From contig CASDWH010000020.1 of assembly GCA_949284715.1 (NCBI GenBank), positions 42,008 to 106,007 on the forward strand: DNA of 64,000 nucleotides. The letters are read 5' to 3'. The notes beneath the pieces are model-generated. The model ran no database searches and was not told where the DNA came from. It worked only from the letters and a program-made list of their open reading frames with translations. The translations under genes were made by a program, and so were the position numbers. Positions 10,001 through 18,568 of this stretch are shown here, piece by piece. Position 1 is the stretch's first letter. Every line of letters starts with the position of its first letter. Origin of the DNA: an uncultured bacterium (GTDB lineage Bacteria > Cyanobacteriota > Vampirovibrionia > Gastranaerophilales > Gastranaerophilaceae).

Positions 10001-10450
10001 CCCACTAAAAAAGATCCGACAAAATTCTTGCGTTTTATGACGTTAGAAGATTTAACAGGCAAAGTTGAGATTGTATGTTTTAATAATAAGCTGGCTGAAT
10101 ATGGCGAAATGCTTCAGCCGGAGCAGAAAGTTATTATATCGGGTAAAGTTCAGCACCGTGATGAGGAGCAAACAAGTGTTATTATTGACAGTGTTAAAAC
10201 GGTGGAAAACTCCAATCTTGTTACTGTTAATTTATTGGATGAATTTAAATATGAGGAACTTTGTGCGCTTAAGAATATTCTTGTAGAATTTCATGGTTCC
10301 GATCCAGTCGTACTTTCTCCCTGTGACGAGGATTGCAAAATATTAACTGCTTCTATGTTCTGGGTAAATTCATCAAATGATTTAGTTAACAGAATCAATA
10401 ATATTTTCAAGGATAAGGTGGCAATTTCTATTAAATCAATGGATAAATAA
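7004..10450 (+). CDS. dnaE: DNA polymerase III alpha subunit DnaE
   Basis: This is the replicative polymerase catalytic subunit. The 1148-aa length is standard for DnaE1. In order: an N-terminal PHP domain (HLHTEYSLLDG from residue ~9), the C-family polymerase core with catalytic aspartates in PDVDIDFCIERR (~401-412), the GPGRGSAAGS motif (~364), the tandem helix-hairpin-helix region, and an OB fold near residues 990-1075 (VTICGLITTARQ). No intein or frameshift is visible. The gene starts 43 bases after rqcP and has no clear Shine-Dalgarno sequence. It ends at the terminator near 10474-10508. Confidence 0.97.
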   Translation: MDERQYVPLHLHTEYSLLDGAIKVKDLCKFAKEHNMPAVAITDHGVMYGAIDLYLNCKEAGVKPIIGCEFYVHDGDITEKNPNDNPLYHLVLLAKDKDGYMNLIKLVSTAHCKGFYYKPRINMDLIKTYSKGLICLSACLGGEVLKNLIRDDYEGAKAAALRFKEIFGGDYYIELQDHGLAEQKKTNPMLLKLAQELDIKTVITNDSHYLNKADADFHDTLLCLQTNALKSDENRMHFPNNEFYVKTPDELRDAFKWMDTETFDKCIQNTVDIAEKCHLILEFGKSPLPHYEVPAGYTIESYLDYLVHKGCQARYGENVPQNILDRVKYELGIIEQMGFSAYFLITWDFINFAKTHDIPVGPGRGSAAGSVVAYALGITDLDPIAHNLLFERFLNPERYSMPDVDIDFCIERRGEVIDYVTQKYGADKVCQIITFGTFAARAAMKGVARVFGIEYALSNKWASLIPATPGAKIDDALQPGMELKELYDSDEQVKRLVDMAKSIEGIKNNIGMHAAGVIISHMPLDEIVPVQPSKEGIIITEYPMANLEKLGLLKMDFLGLRNLTMISKTVKLIKRCQGIDLEINKIPLDDKPTYDMLIKGETDGVFQLESSGMKKLVRDLKPDVFEDLGALVALFRPGPLGSGMVSDFVERKHGRQKITYAHPLLEPVLKDTYGTIVYQEQIMQIFQVLADYTLGQADMVRRMMGKKKLEEMAAQKEKFITNSARHGMTAKDAAALFEQIEKFASYCFNRSHSAAYAFVAYQTAYLKCHYPVEYLASLLSSVAGDQDKTQSYIEEAQRYGIRVLPPDINKSFLEYTPDGHDIRFGLAAIKQVGEGVVEEIIKEREANGEYKNIFDFCKRLDTKYVNKRLLEGLIKAGAFSNIEKSRKQLLDNMEYILSSTAKEAKEKAMGQVSLFASLGGDDSFSQTVYQLGGSDEEFDDKQIQSFEKEFLGFYVTSHPLFSIRDKLPFLMTHKISELKEMKADEYVTICGLITTARQIPTKKDPTKFLRFMTLEDLTGKVEIVCFNNKLAEYGEMLQPEQKVIISGKVQHRDEEQTSVIIDSVKTVENSNLVTVNLLDEFKYEELCALKNILVEFHGSDPVVLSPCDEDCKILTASMFWVNSSNDLVNRINNIFKDKVAISIKSMDK

Positions 10451-10473
10451 TGAAAAAGAGATTACAGCACATT

Positions 10474-10508
10474 AAAAAACAGAAACTGTAATTAGTTTCT
10501 GTTTTTTT
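10474..10508. terminator. Bidirectional terminator between dnaE and rpmH
   Basis: A 13-bp stem (AAAAACAGAAACT with AGTTTCTGTTTTT, loop 10488-10493) has T7 on the plus side and T6 on the minus side. It closes both convergent genes. Confidence 0.85.
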
Positions 10509-10528
10509 ATAACTACAACAATTGTATA

Positions 10529-10681
10529 CTAAGCACGTTCTTTTGCAGTAATAGCGATTTTATGTCTGCCTTTTGCTCTGCGTCTGTTTAAAACTTCCTG
10601 CCCGCCAGGAGTAGACATTCTTGCACGGAAACCGCTAACGTGCTGTCTTTTAATCTTTGTTCCTTCTAGTGTACGTCTCAT
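10529..10681 (-). CDS. rpmH: 50S ribosomal protein L34
   Basis: The minus strand encodes a 50-aa very basic protein starting [18 protein letters not shown], with the L34 core GFRARM and the RRAKGRHKI ending region. L34 is a late-assembling large-subunit protein. The ATG at 10681 has an AAGGAA ribosome-binding site upstream. rpmH normally leads the rpmH-rnpA-yidD-yidC cluster. Here it stands alone, convergent with dnaE and divergent from proC. Confidence 0.95.
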   Translation of the reverse strand: MRRTLEGTKIKRQHVSGFRARMSTPGGQEVLNRRRAKGRHKIAITAKERA

Positions 10682-10723
10682 TTTTCTATTTCCTTTTCAG
10701 CTAATTTTTCTTATAATATAAGT

Positions 10724-10752
10724 ATAATAAATAAAACAATATGGATAGTCAA
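10724..10752 (-). promoter_or_regulatory. Probable rpmH promoter
   Basis: On the minus strand TTGACT (10747-10752), a 17-bp spacer and TATTAT (10724-10729) lie upstream of rpmH. Confidence 0.5.
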
Positions 10753-10769
10753 CACTAAGAGGAGAAGGT

Positions 10770-11585
10770 ATGTTAAGTAATATTAATAATATTGGTTTTA
10801 TTGGTTGCGGAAAGATGGGCGGTGCAATAATTTCTGGAGTTTTAAAATCCGGATTCACAAAATTAGTCGGTGTTGAGGCAAATAAAGAACTTGCAGAATC
10901 GGCATCTAAAAGATTAGGAATAAGCGTTATTACAGACAGTCAGCAGGTTGCAGAGATTTCTGATGTAATATTTATGGCTCTAAAACCGCAATATATTCTT
11001 GAATGTGTTAATAATATAAAAGAAAAAATATCCGGCACCGGTAAAATTCTTGTTTCTGTTGCAGCAGGGGTTACAACAGAACAAATAGAGAATACTACAG
11101 GCGGCAGCATTTCTGTTATAAGGATTATGCCGAATACGCCGGCGCTTATTGGAGAGGGTGTTTTTGGTGTTGCAAAAGGCAGGTATGCAACAGAAGAACA
11201 GGTTGATACAATTAAATCACTTCTTAAAAATATCGGCACCTGTATTGATATTGAAGAAAATCAGATTGATATTGTAACAGCACTTTCAGGCTCAGGGCCT
11301 GCATTCTTCTATAAAATTATTAATGAAATGGCTCTGGGTGCGCAAAAATTGGGATTGGAGTATGATAAAGCTTTAATGTTTGCTTTAAAAACGGCAACAG
11401 GTTCTGCCAAAATGATTGAGCAGTCAGATGTACCTGTTGAAACTCTTATTTCAAATGTTGCAACAAAGGGCGGATGTACGGCCGTCGGTGTAGAGTATAT
11501 GGATAGTGTTCATACCGGCGTGATTTTTGAAGAATTGATTAAAAATACGACAGATAAAGCCGCCGCACTTGGAAAGGGTAAATAG
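10770..11585 (+). CDS. proC: Pyrroline-5-carboxylate reductase
   Basis: This is the last step of proline synthesis: NAD(P)H-dependent reduction of pyrroline-5-carboxylate. The 271-aa protein begins with the Rossmann motif IGFIGCGKMGGAIISG (residues 7-22). Further conserved segments are MPNTPALIGEG and the C-terminal LSGSGPAF and ATKGG regions, the latter in the dimerisation and active-site domain. A strong ribosome-binding site, AGAGGAGAAGG, precedes the ATG. The gene is monocistronic and convergent with folE2. Confidence 0.95.
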   Translation: MLSNINNIGFIGCGKMGGAIISGVLKSGFTKLVGVEANKELAESASKRLGISVITDSQQVAEISDVIFMALKPQYILECVNNIKEKISGTGKILVSVAAGVTTEQIENTTGGSISVIRIMPNTPALIGEGVFGVAKGRYATEEQVDTIKSLLKNIGTCIDIEENQIDIVTALSGSGPAFFYKIINEMALGAQKLGLEYDKALMFALKTATGSAKMIEQSDVPVETLISNVATKGGCTAVGVEYMDSVHTGVIFEELIKNTTDKAAALGKGK

Positions 11586-11593
11586 AAAATACT

Positions 11594-12385
11594 TTATCCT
11601 TCTATTTGATATGCCCAGGCTGAGTGGTTGTGAATGCTTTCAAAAGCTTCGCATTCAACCTCAAACCGGTCAATTATATCGTTGTTCCTAAGTTTTAGAA
11701 CAACATCTCTCAATAAGTCTTCGACAAACTTCGGGTTGTTGTATGCTTTTTCTGTTACAAATTTTTCATCCTCGCGTTTAAGCAGCGGATAGAGTTCGCA
11801 GGAGGCGCATTCTTCTATTGTTTTTACAAGGTCTTCTATCCAGATATGTTCTTCATTGTCGTACGTGATTTTAACCTTTACAATAGCTCTCTGGTTGTGA
11901 GCGCCGTAATCAGAGATTTCTTTTGAACAGGGGCATAAGGTCGTTACAGGAACTTTTACCCCGAGATAAAAAGTATAATTTTCATCTTCTTCACCGTAAT
12001 TTTCAAGAATACCTTCAAAAGAACAGTCATAGCATAAAGGGGCGCTAATATCTGTTACAGGTGACTTTTTATCTATAAAGTATTTGAATTTAAATTTAAG
12101 ATATCCGCATTTTGCATTAAGATGTTTAACCATTGCTTCAACACATCCCTGTATATCCACGCCGATAAGTTTTTTATTTCTCCAATCGTTTAAGATTTCC
12201 ACAAAACGCGACATGTGTGTACCTTTATAGTGTGCAGGAAGTGATACCCCGGCGGTCACTTTTGCCGATACAACAATATTATCCTTGTCTTTTCTTTGTA
12301 TGATAAGCGGAAAATCTAAATCCTTAATACCGACTTTCTGGATTGTGACTCCGCGGTTATCTGCTAAATTTTGTACATCTTTCAT
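11594..12385 (-). CDS. folE2: GTP cyclohydrolase FolE2 (type IB)
   Basis: FolE2 makes 7,8-dihydroneopterin triphosphate from GTP, feeding folate or queuosine pathways. It uses various divalent metals rather than strictly zinc. The 263-aa protein matches the family in length and in segments such as VTAGVSLPAHYKGTHMSRF, VTTLCPCSKEISDYGAHNQR (conserved Cys and active-site region) and NHSAWAYQIEG at the C-terminus. It is 3 bases downstream of the 102-aa gene and co-transcribed with it. No zinc-responsive site is evident next to it. Confidence 0.93.
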   Translation of the reverse strand: MKDVQNLADNRGVTIQKVGIKDLDFPLIIQRKDKDNIVVSAKVTAGVSLPAHYKGTHMSRFVEILNDWRNKKLIGVDIQGCVEAMVKHLNAKCGYLKFKFKYFIDKKSPVTDISAPLCYDCSFEGILENYGEEDENYTFYLGVKVPVTTLCPCSKEISDYGAHNQRAIVKVKITYDNEEHIWIEDLVKTIEECASCELYPLLKREDEKFVTEKAYNNPKFVEDLLRDVVLKLRNNDIIDRFEVECEAFESIHNHSAWAYQIEG

Positions 12386-12388
12386 TAT

Positions 12389-12697
12389 TTATACTTCTTC
12401 AAAACTGTTTTGTTCAAGTGCTATAAGGAGTTTTAAAGCTGCAATTCTCTGTGTTTTGGGCGGAGCATTCCTCAGCAATTCAATCCCTTTCATCATAACA
12501 GGGTCATTGTCATACCAGCGGTTGCCTTTTCCCTGATAAGTATTCATAATATCGTAAACCCGTTCTATTACTTCTGCTGCGACGTCCTCTTGAAGTTTAA
12601 GCATAAAATTTGCCGCTTCATTTTTTGTTTCTTCCGGTTGTATTTTAAGAAGTTCAAGAGCCTCTTTTAATATAGGGTCGTTATCATACCATCTCAT
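12389..12697 (-). CDS. Hypothetical protein with duplicated RWYDNDP motif
   Basis: This 102-aa protein is an internal duplication. Residues 2-~50 and ~59-100 both begin RWYDNDP followed by a helical segment (ILKEALELLKIQP, VMMKGIELLRNAP) and an Ala/Leu helix (TKNEAANFMLKLQ, TQRIAALKLLIAL). It is soluble, with no signal peptide. AAGGAT precedes the ATG, and a TATAAT lies slightly further upstream. It immediately precedes folE2 and is translated from the same message. I cannot assign a function. Confidence 0.75.
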   Translation of the reverse strand: MRWYDNDPILKEALELLKIQPEETKNEAANFMLKLQEDVAAEVIERVYDIMNTYQGKGNRWYDNDPVMMKGIELLRNAPPKTQRIAALKLLIALEQNSFEEV

Positions 12698-12782
12698 AAA
12701 AATATCCTTAACTTTTCAATTATACGGTTATATTGTATAATAAATTAGCAATAAATACAAAATAATAAAGTGGAGTATAAAC

Positions 12783-13241
12783 ATGAAACTTCTTTTGATA
12801 AACGGGCCGAATTTGAATCTTTTAGGAGTACGAGAGCCTCAAAAATATGGAAATACAACCCTTGCAGATATAGAAGAAGATTTAATAAAACTCGCATTAA
12901 GTAATGGTGCAAAACTTGAATGCTATCAAAGCAATCATGAGGGAGAAATTATTGATAAAATTCAATCTGCTCTCGGAATTTTCGACGGAATTATTATAAA
13001 TGCCGGCGGATTTACGCACACAAGCGTTGCAATAAGAGATGCTATTGCGGCTGTGAATATTCCGACGGTAGAAGTCCATATGACAAATATTCATTCAAGA
13101 GAAGAGTTCAGGCATATTTCAATGATATCAGGCGTATCAATAGCACAGGTTGTAGGCTTCGGGCAGAAAAGCTACGAGTATGCGCTTGATGGACTTATAT
13201 GGCATTTAAAACAGATAAAGGATATAGATTTGGAGGTCTAA
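12783..13241 (+). CDS. aroQ: 3-dehydroquinate dehydratase, type II
   Basis: This is step three of the shikimate pathway: dehydration of 3-dehydroquinate by the dodecameric type II enzyme. The 152-aa length and motifs fit: LLINGPNLNLLGVREPQKYG at the N-terminus (active-site Asn, Arg and the catalytic Tyr lid), YQSNHEGEIID, GIIINAGGFTHTSVAI and VEVHMTNIHSREEFRH. The ATG has GGAG 8 nt upstream. The last codons overlap the end of the convergent cysE by 4 bases. Confidence 0.96.
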   Translation: MKLLLINGPNLNLLGVREPQKYGNTTLADIEEDLIKLALSNGAKLECYQSNHEGEIIDKIQSALGIFDGIIINAGGFTHTSVAIRDAIAAVNIPTVEVHMTNIHSREEFRHISMISGVSIAQVVGFGQKSYEYALDGLIWHLKQIKDIDLEV

Positions 13242-13918
13242 TTATCTTTTTGTTCTTCCAGTTTTGCTATTCTTTCTTTTAAATCAAGGAGTTCGTATTT
13301 TGTTCTGTTAAGTTCACAGGTAACAGGGTCAGGAATTCTGTTGTGCATTAGTACTCCATCAGTATTGTAGAATTTCTGTTTAACAACTCTTCCTGGAACG
13401 CCTATTACAGTACAGTGTTCAGGCACATTATTTACTACAACAGAGCCTGCTCCGATTCTTACAAAATCGCCTATTTCAATATTGCCGAGGACTTTAGCTC
13501 CTGCACCTACTATTACGCTATTACCTATAGTCGGGTGGCGTTTTACTTCATCTTTTCCGGTTCCGCCCAGTGTAACCTGCTGGTAAATTAATACATCATC
13601 TTTTATTATTGCGGTTTCACCTATTACAACCCCTTCTCCGTGGTCAATGAAAAACCGCTTTCCTATTCTGGCTCCCGGATGAATTTCTATACCGGTTATT
13701 ATTCTTGTTAAATATGTCATAAATCTTGGTATAAAAGGAACTTTCCAGCACCAGAGTTTATGCGCAATTCTGTATGCAATAAGAGCATGCAGCCCGGGAT
13801 AACAAAAAATTACCTCAACAATATTTCTGGCGGCAGGGTCTTTATCATATATAACCTGAATATCCTCTTTTACTCGTTCAATAGCTCTTTGTAGCAGATT
13901 TTTCTTTTTTGCAGACAT
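13238..13918 (-). CDS. cysE: Serine O-acetyltransferase
   Basis: The enzyme acetylates serine with acetyl-CoA to give O-acetylserine, the substrate of CysK. The 226-aa protein has the N-terminal helical domain, then a left-handed beta-helix of hexapeptide repeats (about 70-175: IHPGARIGKRFFIDHG, VVIGETAIIKDDVLIYQQVT, IVGAGAKVLGNIEIGDFVRI). The catalytic His and Asp region is IDHGEGVVIGET. Its ATG overlaps the cysK stop (TAATG), so the two are translationally coupled. Confidence 0.95.
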   Translation of the reverse strand: MSAKKKNLLQRAIERVKEDIQVIYDKDPAARNIVEVIFCYPGLHALIAYRIAHKLWCWKVPFIPRFMTYLTRIITGIEIHPGARIGKRFFIDHGEGVVIGETAIIKDDVLIYQQVTLGGTGKDEVKRHPTIGNSVIVGAGAKVLGNIEIGDFVRIGAGSVVVNNVPEHCTVIGVPGRVVKQKFYNTDGVLMHNRIPDPVTCELNRTKYELLDLKERIAKLEEQKDN

Positions 13919-14808
13919 TATTCAAACAGCTCCCCGGATAAATATCTTTCACCAAAATCAGGAATTACAGTGACAATTGTTTTATCAGGATAGTTCGCCG
14001 ATAACTGTTTTGCAGCAGCAAGATTCGCTCCGGCAGAAATTCCGCCGAGAATTCCTTTTTCTTTTGCTAAATTTCTTGATTCAAGAATAGCCTCGTCACC
14101 TTTTATTGTTATAACTCCGTCAACTATGTTTTTATCATATAATTCGGGAATAAAATTGGCACCTATCCCCTGAATTTTATGCGAACCGGCGCTGCCTTTT
14201 GTTATTAATGGGCTTTCTGCCGGTTCAACACCGAAGGCAAGAAGCGCGGGATTGTATTTTTTTAATCCTGCCGCTGTTCCTGTAATAGTTCCGCCGCTGC
14301 CTATTCCTGCAACAAAAATATCAACTCTGCCGTTTGTTTGTTCCCATATTTCTTTTGAGGTGCCTTCTATATGTGAAAGCGTGTTATCAGGATTAGAAAA
14401 CTGCATTGGGATAAAGCTGTTTTTATATTTTTTATGAAGTTCTTCTGCTTTATCTACAGCGCCCTGCATTCCCGACTCTGCCGGGGTCAGAACTAATTCG
14501 GCACCGAAGGCTTTTATCATTTTTTTTCGCTCTTCAGTCATATTCTCAGGCATGACAACAATAAGCTTTAATCCAAACGCCGCACAGCACATTGCAAGCC
14601 CTATGCCTGTATTTCCGCTTGTCGGCTCAATTATTATTGTTTCGTTGTTAATTTCCCCGCGTTCCTGTGCTTTTTTCAGCATATATAGCGATGCTCTGTC
14701 TTTTATTGAGCCGGATGGGTTAAAGAATTCAAGTTTCAATAGAATCCGGTTGTTATACTTTACAATTGGACTATTCCCGATTAACTCAGTAATATCATTA
14801 AAAATCAA
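13918..14808 (-). CDS. cysK: Cysteine synthase (O-acetylserine sulfhydrylase)
   Basis: This PLP enzyme converts O-acetylserine and sulfide to cysteine. The PLP lysine is in NPSGSIKDRAS, the substrate loop in EPTSGNTGIGLA, and the phosphate-binding Gly cluster in AGIGSGGTITGTAAGL. The 296-aa length is slightly short but complete. The start is TTG at 14808 with GAGG upstream; no better in-frame ATG exists. An extended -10 lies at 14837-14845. It forms a cysK-cysE operon, with enzyme and substrate supplier together. Confidence 0.95.
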   Translation of the reverse strand: MIFNDITELIGNSPIVKYNNRILLKLEFFNPSGSIKDRASLYMLKKAQERGEINNETIIIEPTSGNTGIGLAMCCAAFGLKLIVVMPENMTEERKKMIKAFGAELVLTPAESGMQGAVDKAEELHKKYKNSFIPMQFSNPDNTLSHIEGTSKEIWEQTNGRVDIFVAGIGSGGTITGTAAGLKKYNPALLAFGVEPAESPLITKGSAGSHKIQGIGANFIPELYDKNIVDGVITIKGDEAILESRNLAKEKGILGGISAGANLAAAKQLSANYPDKTIVTVIPDFGERYLSGELFE

Positions 14809-14836
14809 AATAAAAAACCTCGCTCTTTACCTTCTG

Positions 14837-14845
14837 ATTATACCA
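14837..14845 (-). promoter_or_regulatory. Extended -10 promoter of cysK-cysE
   Basis: TGGTATAAT on the minus strand is a TGn-extended consensus -10 placed about 30 nt before the cysK start. Confidence 0.5.
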
Positions 14846-14850
14846 CCAGA

Positions 14851-16212
14851 TTAATTAGTGCAGCAAGATAATTTATCTTTTAAAATTCTTACCGCATCAA
14901 TCAGCGGGTCTATGCTCGTAGAATACGGGGGAGCGTAAGTCATATCGGCATCATTAAGTTCTTCAACAGTCATTCCGCGGATAAGCCCTGTTGACAGGGT
15001 ATTTATCCTTTTATCAGCGTCACCTGAGCCGACTGATTGCGCACCTAAAATTTTATGCGAACGTCTGTCTGCAATAAGTTTCAATGTAACATATCCCACA
15101 GCAGGCATATATCCGGCTTTATCACGTTTTGTTACAATTGCACTTACTACATCGTATCCTAAGTTTTTTGCTGTTTTGCTGCTAAGACCTGTTCTTGACA
15201 TTGTCATATCCATAAAACGGGTTACTGCTGAGCCTAAAATGCCTTCAAAATCATCAACAGTGCCGCACATATTAAGCGCTGCACACCGGCCTTCTTTGTT
15301 TGCTGTAGAACCAAGCGGAACCCACATCGGAGTGTCTGATATCATATTAATTTTTTCTACACAGTCCCCTGCTGCATATATATCAGGAATATTTGTAAGC
15401 ATTCTGCTGTTGACTTTTATTGCTCCGGATGCACCCAGTTCAATATCTGCTGATTTAGCAAGGTTAACTACCGGAGAAACACCGCTGCATATTACCGCCA
15501 TATCGGTATTTATTGTTTGGCTGTCTGCGAGTTTTATACCTGTAATTTCCTCTTCTCCCAGAAATTCGGTGATTCTGGCTGATGTAATAATATTAACTTT
15601 ATCTCCGTAAGTTTTTAAAATATAAGCGGATATTAATGATGCCATGTCCTCATCAAAAGTTCCCATAATACTATAATTTTTTTCAAGAAGAGTAACATTT
15701 AATCCGTTTCTGACAAATGCTTCAAGAAGTTCAATTCCGATGTATCCTCCGCCGATGATAACAGCATTTTTCGATTTAAGCATCTTATTTTTTATATCAA
15801 TTCCATCATTAATCGTTTTTAAGGTATACACTCCTTTAATATCTCTGTTTTTGATATCAGGAATATATGGCGTGGAGCCGGTCGCAATTAATAGTTTGTC
15901 ATAAGATGTTACAAAAACTTCTCCGCTTGCAAGATTAGAAACCTCTATTTCCTTTTTATCAGGATGGATAGCCAAAACCTCGTGTCTGCTGAATACTTTT
16001 ATCCCTTTCTCTTCAAAATCCTGGATTGTGCGGACAATAAGTTTTTCTACATCCTCGAAATTCCCCTCGATGTAATAAGGCAGGCCGCAGGCTGAATAAG
16101 AAATATATTCTTCCTTTGTGTAAATGACAACCTCTGCATCCGGAAGCAGACGTTTTGATTTTGCAGCCGCTTTTGCACCTGCTGCCACAGCTCCTACAAT
16201 TACTATTTTCAT
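14851..16212 (-). CDS. CoA-disulfide reductase family FAD/NAD(P)H oxidoreductase
   Basis: This single-cysteine flavoprotein disulfide reductase reduces CoA-disulfide or related per- or disulfides. The FAD Rossmann motif is MKIVIVGAVAAGAKAA. The signature SYSACGLPYYI carries the redox Cys around residue 43. The NAD(P)H-binding motif is VIIGGGYIGIELLEAF, and the second FAD motif is IYAAGDCVE. The frame continues 18 codons upstream to 16266, but the fold begins at ATG 16212, so that start is chosen (453 aa, family length). A possible TTGCAA-17-TATATG promoter at 16264-16292 agrees. An NADH oxidase or polysulfide reductase role is possible. Confidence 0.88.
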   Translation of the reverse strand: MKIVIVGAVAAGAKAAAKSKRLLPDAEVVIYTKEEYISYSACGLPYYIEGNFEDVEKLIVRTIQDFEEKGIKVFSRHEVLAIHPDKKEIEVSNLASGEVFVTSYDKLLIATGSTPYIPDIKNRDIKGVYTLKTINDGIDIKNKMLKSKNAVIIGGGYIGIELLEAFVRNGLNVTLLEKNYSIMGTFDEDMASLISAYILKTYGDKVNIITSARITEFLGEEEITGIKLADSQTINTDMAVICSGVSPVVNLAKSADIELGASGAIKVNSRMLTNIPDIYAAGDCVEKINMISDTPMWVPLGSTANKEGRCAALNMCGTVDDFEGILGSAVTRFMDMTMSRTGLSSKTAKNLGYDVVSAIVTKRDKAGYMPAVGYVTLKLIADRRSHKILGAQSVGSGDADKRINTLSTGLIRGMTVEELNDADMTYAPPYSTSIDPLIDAVRILKDKLSCCTN

Positions 16213-16377
16213 ACCAATATTTTGTATCAAATTAATTATTATAAATTCCGCACCCGGGCTAGTCATATACTACATTTATGAAAATTTTGCAATAGCCGTG
16301 GTGGGCAATAGAAAAAAGGTGCAATACAATTTATTCTATTAATACATAAAATAACTTAAGGAAGAAAGCTTGTAAGT

Positions 16378-17418
16378 ATGAATATTAAAATAACATTATC
16401 AAAACAAGAACTTGAAAAACTGACACTTCTCGCAGGTGATAAAAATACTTATTTAAAAGTAAAAAGTTCCGATACAAAAGACCTGATTATAAGAGGCTTG
16501 ATGGAAAAATTCGGTGTTCTTTCTCTCGAAAATCTGCTAAGAAGCTGTCACTATTATGGCTTTGTTGAATTTAAGGACAAAAAATATCAGCAGGCAGTCT
16601 TTCAAATAGCAAAAGAACAGAACAAACGTTATTGCGCATATAGAAGAACTATACTTCAAATAGGATTTGAATGTCCGGAGGATTTAAGTTTATTCTATTT
16701 TGATATTTATAAACTTAAACAGGATAAGCTAAATGAAAACATAAAAGCAGCAATCAGTGAATTGTCATGTTCTGGTAAAATAAAAAATTATTTAAATAAA
16801 TACCAGTTATTTCTAAACAGTCTTAGTAATAAAAACCGGAATGAGTTTATACATATTTATAAACAACTTTTTACAACTAAAGAAAATAATACAATTGCAA
16901 TTGAAATGAAAGAAATTTTTAACAGTGCAGTTGCCGGAATCGCATGTCAGGTAAGGAATTATATTGATGATGTTTTCCCTATTTTTATATCAGATTCTCT
17001 TAGTAAAAAAGAAAGCAAGTTTATTGAATTTCTGGTGTATGAAGGAAACAGTATTGATTATATGATAAGCGAAAATAAATCTATTGAATGGCTTATCAAT
17101 CTTAAAAACAGACTTATAAAAAAATATGCAGCCAAAGATTTAAACGAACTGGTAATAATATATCTGATTGAAAAAAATTATCATGCTGATAATCGTGCGT
17201 ATTTAAATTTGCTGCTAAATATCAATATAGATAATGTTTTAAAAAATCTAAAACTTATTTCGCGTCTTACCGTGAGGACAAACAAACCGCGAGTTGAACA
17301 AATTATGGCAAGCCTTAATGAATTAAGGGTTAATAAGGTTGATACTATTGTAAAATCAGGCAGATACAAACAACTTACGGATTTACTAAATGAGGCAGCA
17401 AACCAAAATATAATATAA
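16378..17418 (+). CDS. Hypothetical soluble protein
   Basis: I do not recognise this 346-aa protein. It is Lys-, Asn- and Leu-rich, predicted mostly helical, with no signal peptide or membrane segment. It opens MNIKITLSKQELEKLTLLAG. A Cys-containing region (RSCHYYGF, FECPEDLS) lies in the first third. AAGGAAG lies upstream of the ATG at a long spacing. It stands alone between two minus-strand genes and runs convergently into wecB with a 5-base gap and no visible terminator hairpin. Confidence 0.7.
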   Translation: MNIKITLSKQELEKLTLLAGDKNTYLKVKSSDTKDLIIRGLMEKFGVLSLENLLRSCHYYGFVEFKDKKYQQAVFQIAKEQNKRYCAYRRTILQIGFECPEDLSLFYFDIYKLKQDKLNENIKAAISELSCSGKIKNYLNKYQLFLNSLSNKNRNEFIHIYKQLFTTKENNTIAIEMKEIFNSAVAGIACQVRNYIDDVFPIFISDSLSKKESKFIEFLVYEGNSIDYMISENKSIEWLINLKNRLIKKYAAKDLNELVIIYLIEKNYHADNRAYLNLLLNINIDNVLKNLKLISRLTVRTNKPRVEQIMASLNELRVNKVDTIVKSGRYKQLTDLLNEAANQNII

Positions 17419-17423
17419 AGTTT

Positions 17424-18530
17424 TTAAAGATTTCTTATCAATTTCTCAATTCGTGAGGATGAAAGTCCGTCGCCATAAGGGTTTTTTACACTAAGGCGGG
17501 TCTGTTGTTTTGTTTTTGATAGTATTTTTTTACTTTCCGATATAATTTTGTCATAGTCCGCTCCGGCTAGTACTGATACTCCGGCTTCAATCCCTTCTTT
17601 TCGTTCGGTTTCATACCTCAGGACAATAACCGGACAGCCGAAGGCCGGTGCTTCTTCCTGTATTCCGCCGGAATCGGAAAGAATTAAATGTGCGTGTTTC
17701 ATTAAATATACAAGATTCGGGTAATCAAGCGGCGGAAGCAGTTTTATATTTTTTAAACAGCCAAGAGCTTTTTCTATTTTAAATTTTACATTTGGATTTG
17801 GATGAACCGGTATAACAAATGTAAAATCCGGATAGTTTTCGGCAAGTAAGGTTATTGCTCTTATGATATTATCCAGCCGTTCTCCGTGGTTTTCTCTTCT
17901 GTGAACGGTGATTAATACAAGTTTTTCTACAGAAATTTCGTGAGAACTGAAAAAGGCTTCACTTGATTTCATAACACTTTCCGTGAGGCAGGAAAGTGCA
18001 TCAATAACAGTATTTCCTACAACATGAACAGTTTCGGGATTTATATTTTCTTTTATTAATGCCCTGCGATTGGCTTCTGTTGGCGCAAAGTTTATATCTG
18101 CAAGCCTTGATACCATTTGCCTTATTCCTTCTTCCGGAAACGGTTCAAATTTATCATAGGAACGCAGCCCGGCTTCTACATGAAGCAGGGGTATTTTGTT
18201 ATAAAAAGCGGTTAATGCTCCGCAAAGTACAGTCATTGTGTCGCCCTGCACTACAACAGCATCTATAGATTCTTTTTTATAAACCTCATCTAATGCGTTC
18301 ATAATTCTTGTCTGAACACCGGTTAAAGACTGGTTATCTCTCATTGAATCAAGGTTATAATCTGATTTAAGCCCGAAATACCCGAGTGTTTGGTTAGAAA
18401 GCTCTTTTTGCTGTTCGGTATTAATTATTAATACCTTGTATAACTCAGGATATTTCTTAAGCTCCAAAATCACAGGGGCAAGCTTAATAACCTCCGGACG
18501 TGTTCCAAATATAAAAGCAATATTTTTCAT
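17424..18530 (-). CDS. wecB: UDP-N-acetylglucosamine 2-epimerase (non-hydrolysing)
   Basis: It interconverts UDP-GlcNAc and UDP-ManNAc for surface polysaccharide synthesis. The family motifs are present: FIFGTRPEVIKLAPVI at the N-terminus, VVQGDTMTVLCGALTAF, HVEAGLRS, ITVHRRENHG, and LSDSGGIQEEAPAFGCPVIVLR near the C-terminus. Length is 368 aa from the ATG at 18530. A TTG six codons upstream is rejected, because the TATAAT box (18537-18542) lies in between and the family starts here. That box is only 6 nt from the ATG, suggesting a leaderless message. Confidence 0.93.
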   Translation of the reverse strand: MKNIAFIFGTRPEVIKLAPVILELKKYPELYKVLIINTEQQKELSNQTLGYFGLKSDYNLDSMRDNQSLTGVQTRIMNALDEVYKKESIDAVVVQGDTMTVLCGALTAFYNKIPLLHVEAGLRSYDKFEPFPEEGIRQMVSRLADINFAPTEANRRALIKENINPETVHVVGNTVIDALSCLTESVMKSSEAFFSSHEISVEKLVLITVHRRENHGERLDNIIRAITLLAENYPDFTFVIPVHPNPNVKFKIEKALGCLKNIKLLPPLDYPNLVYLMKHAHLILSDSGGIQEEAPAFGCPVIVLRYETERKEGIEAGVSVLAGADYDKIISESKKILSKTKQQTRLSVKNPYGDGLSSSRIEKLIRNL

Positions 18531-18568
18531 ACAATTATTATAAATCAAAAGAACTCAGAGAACCATTA

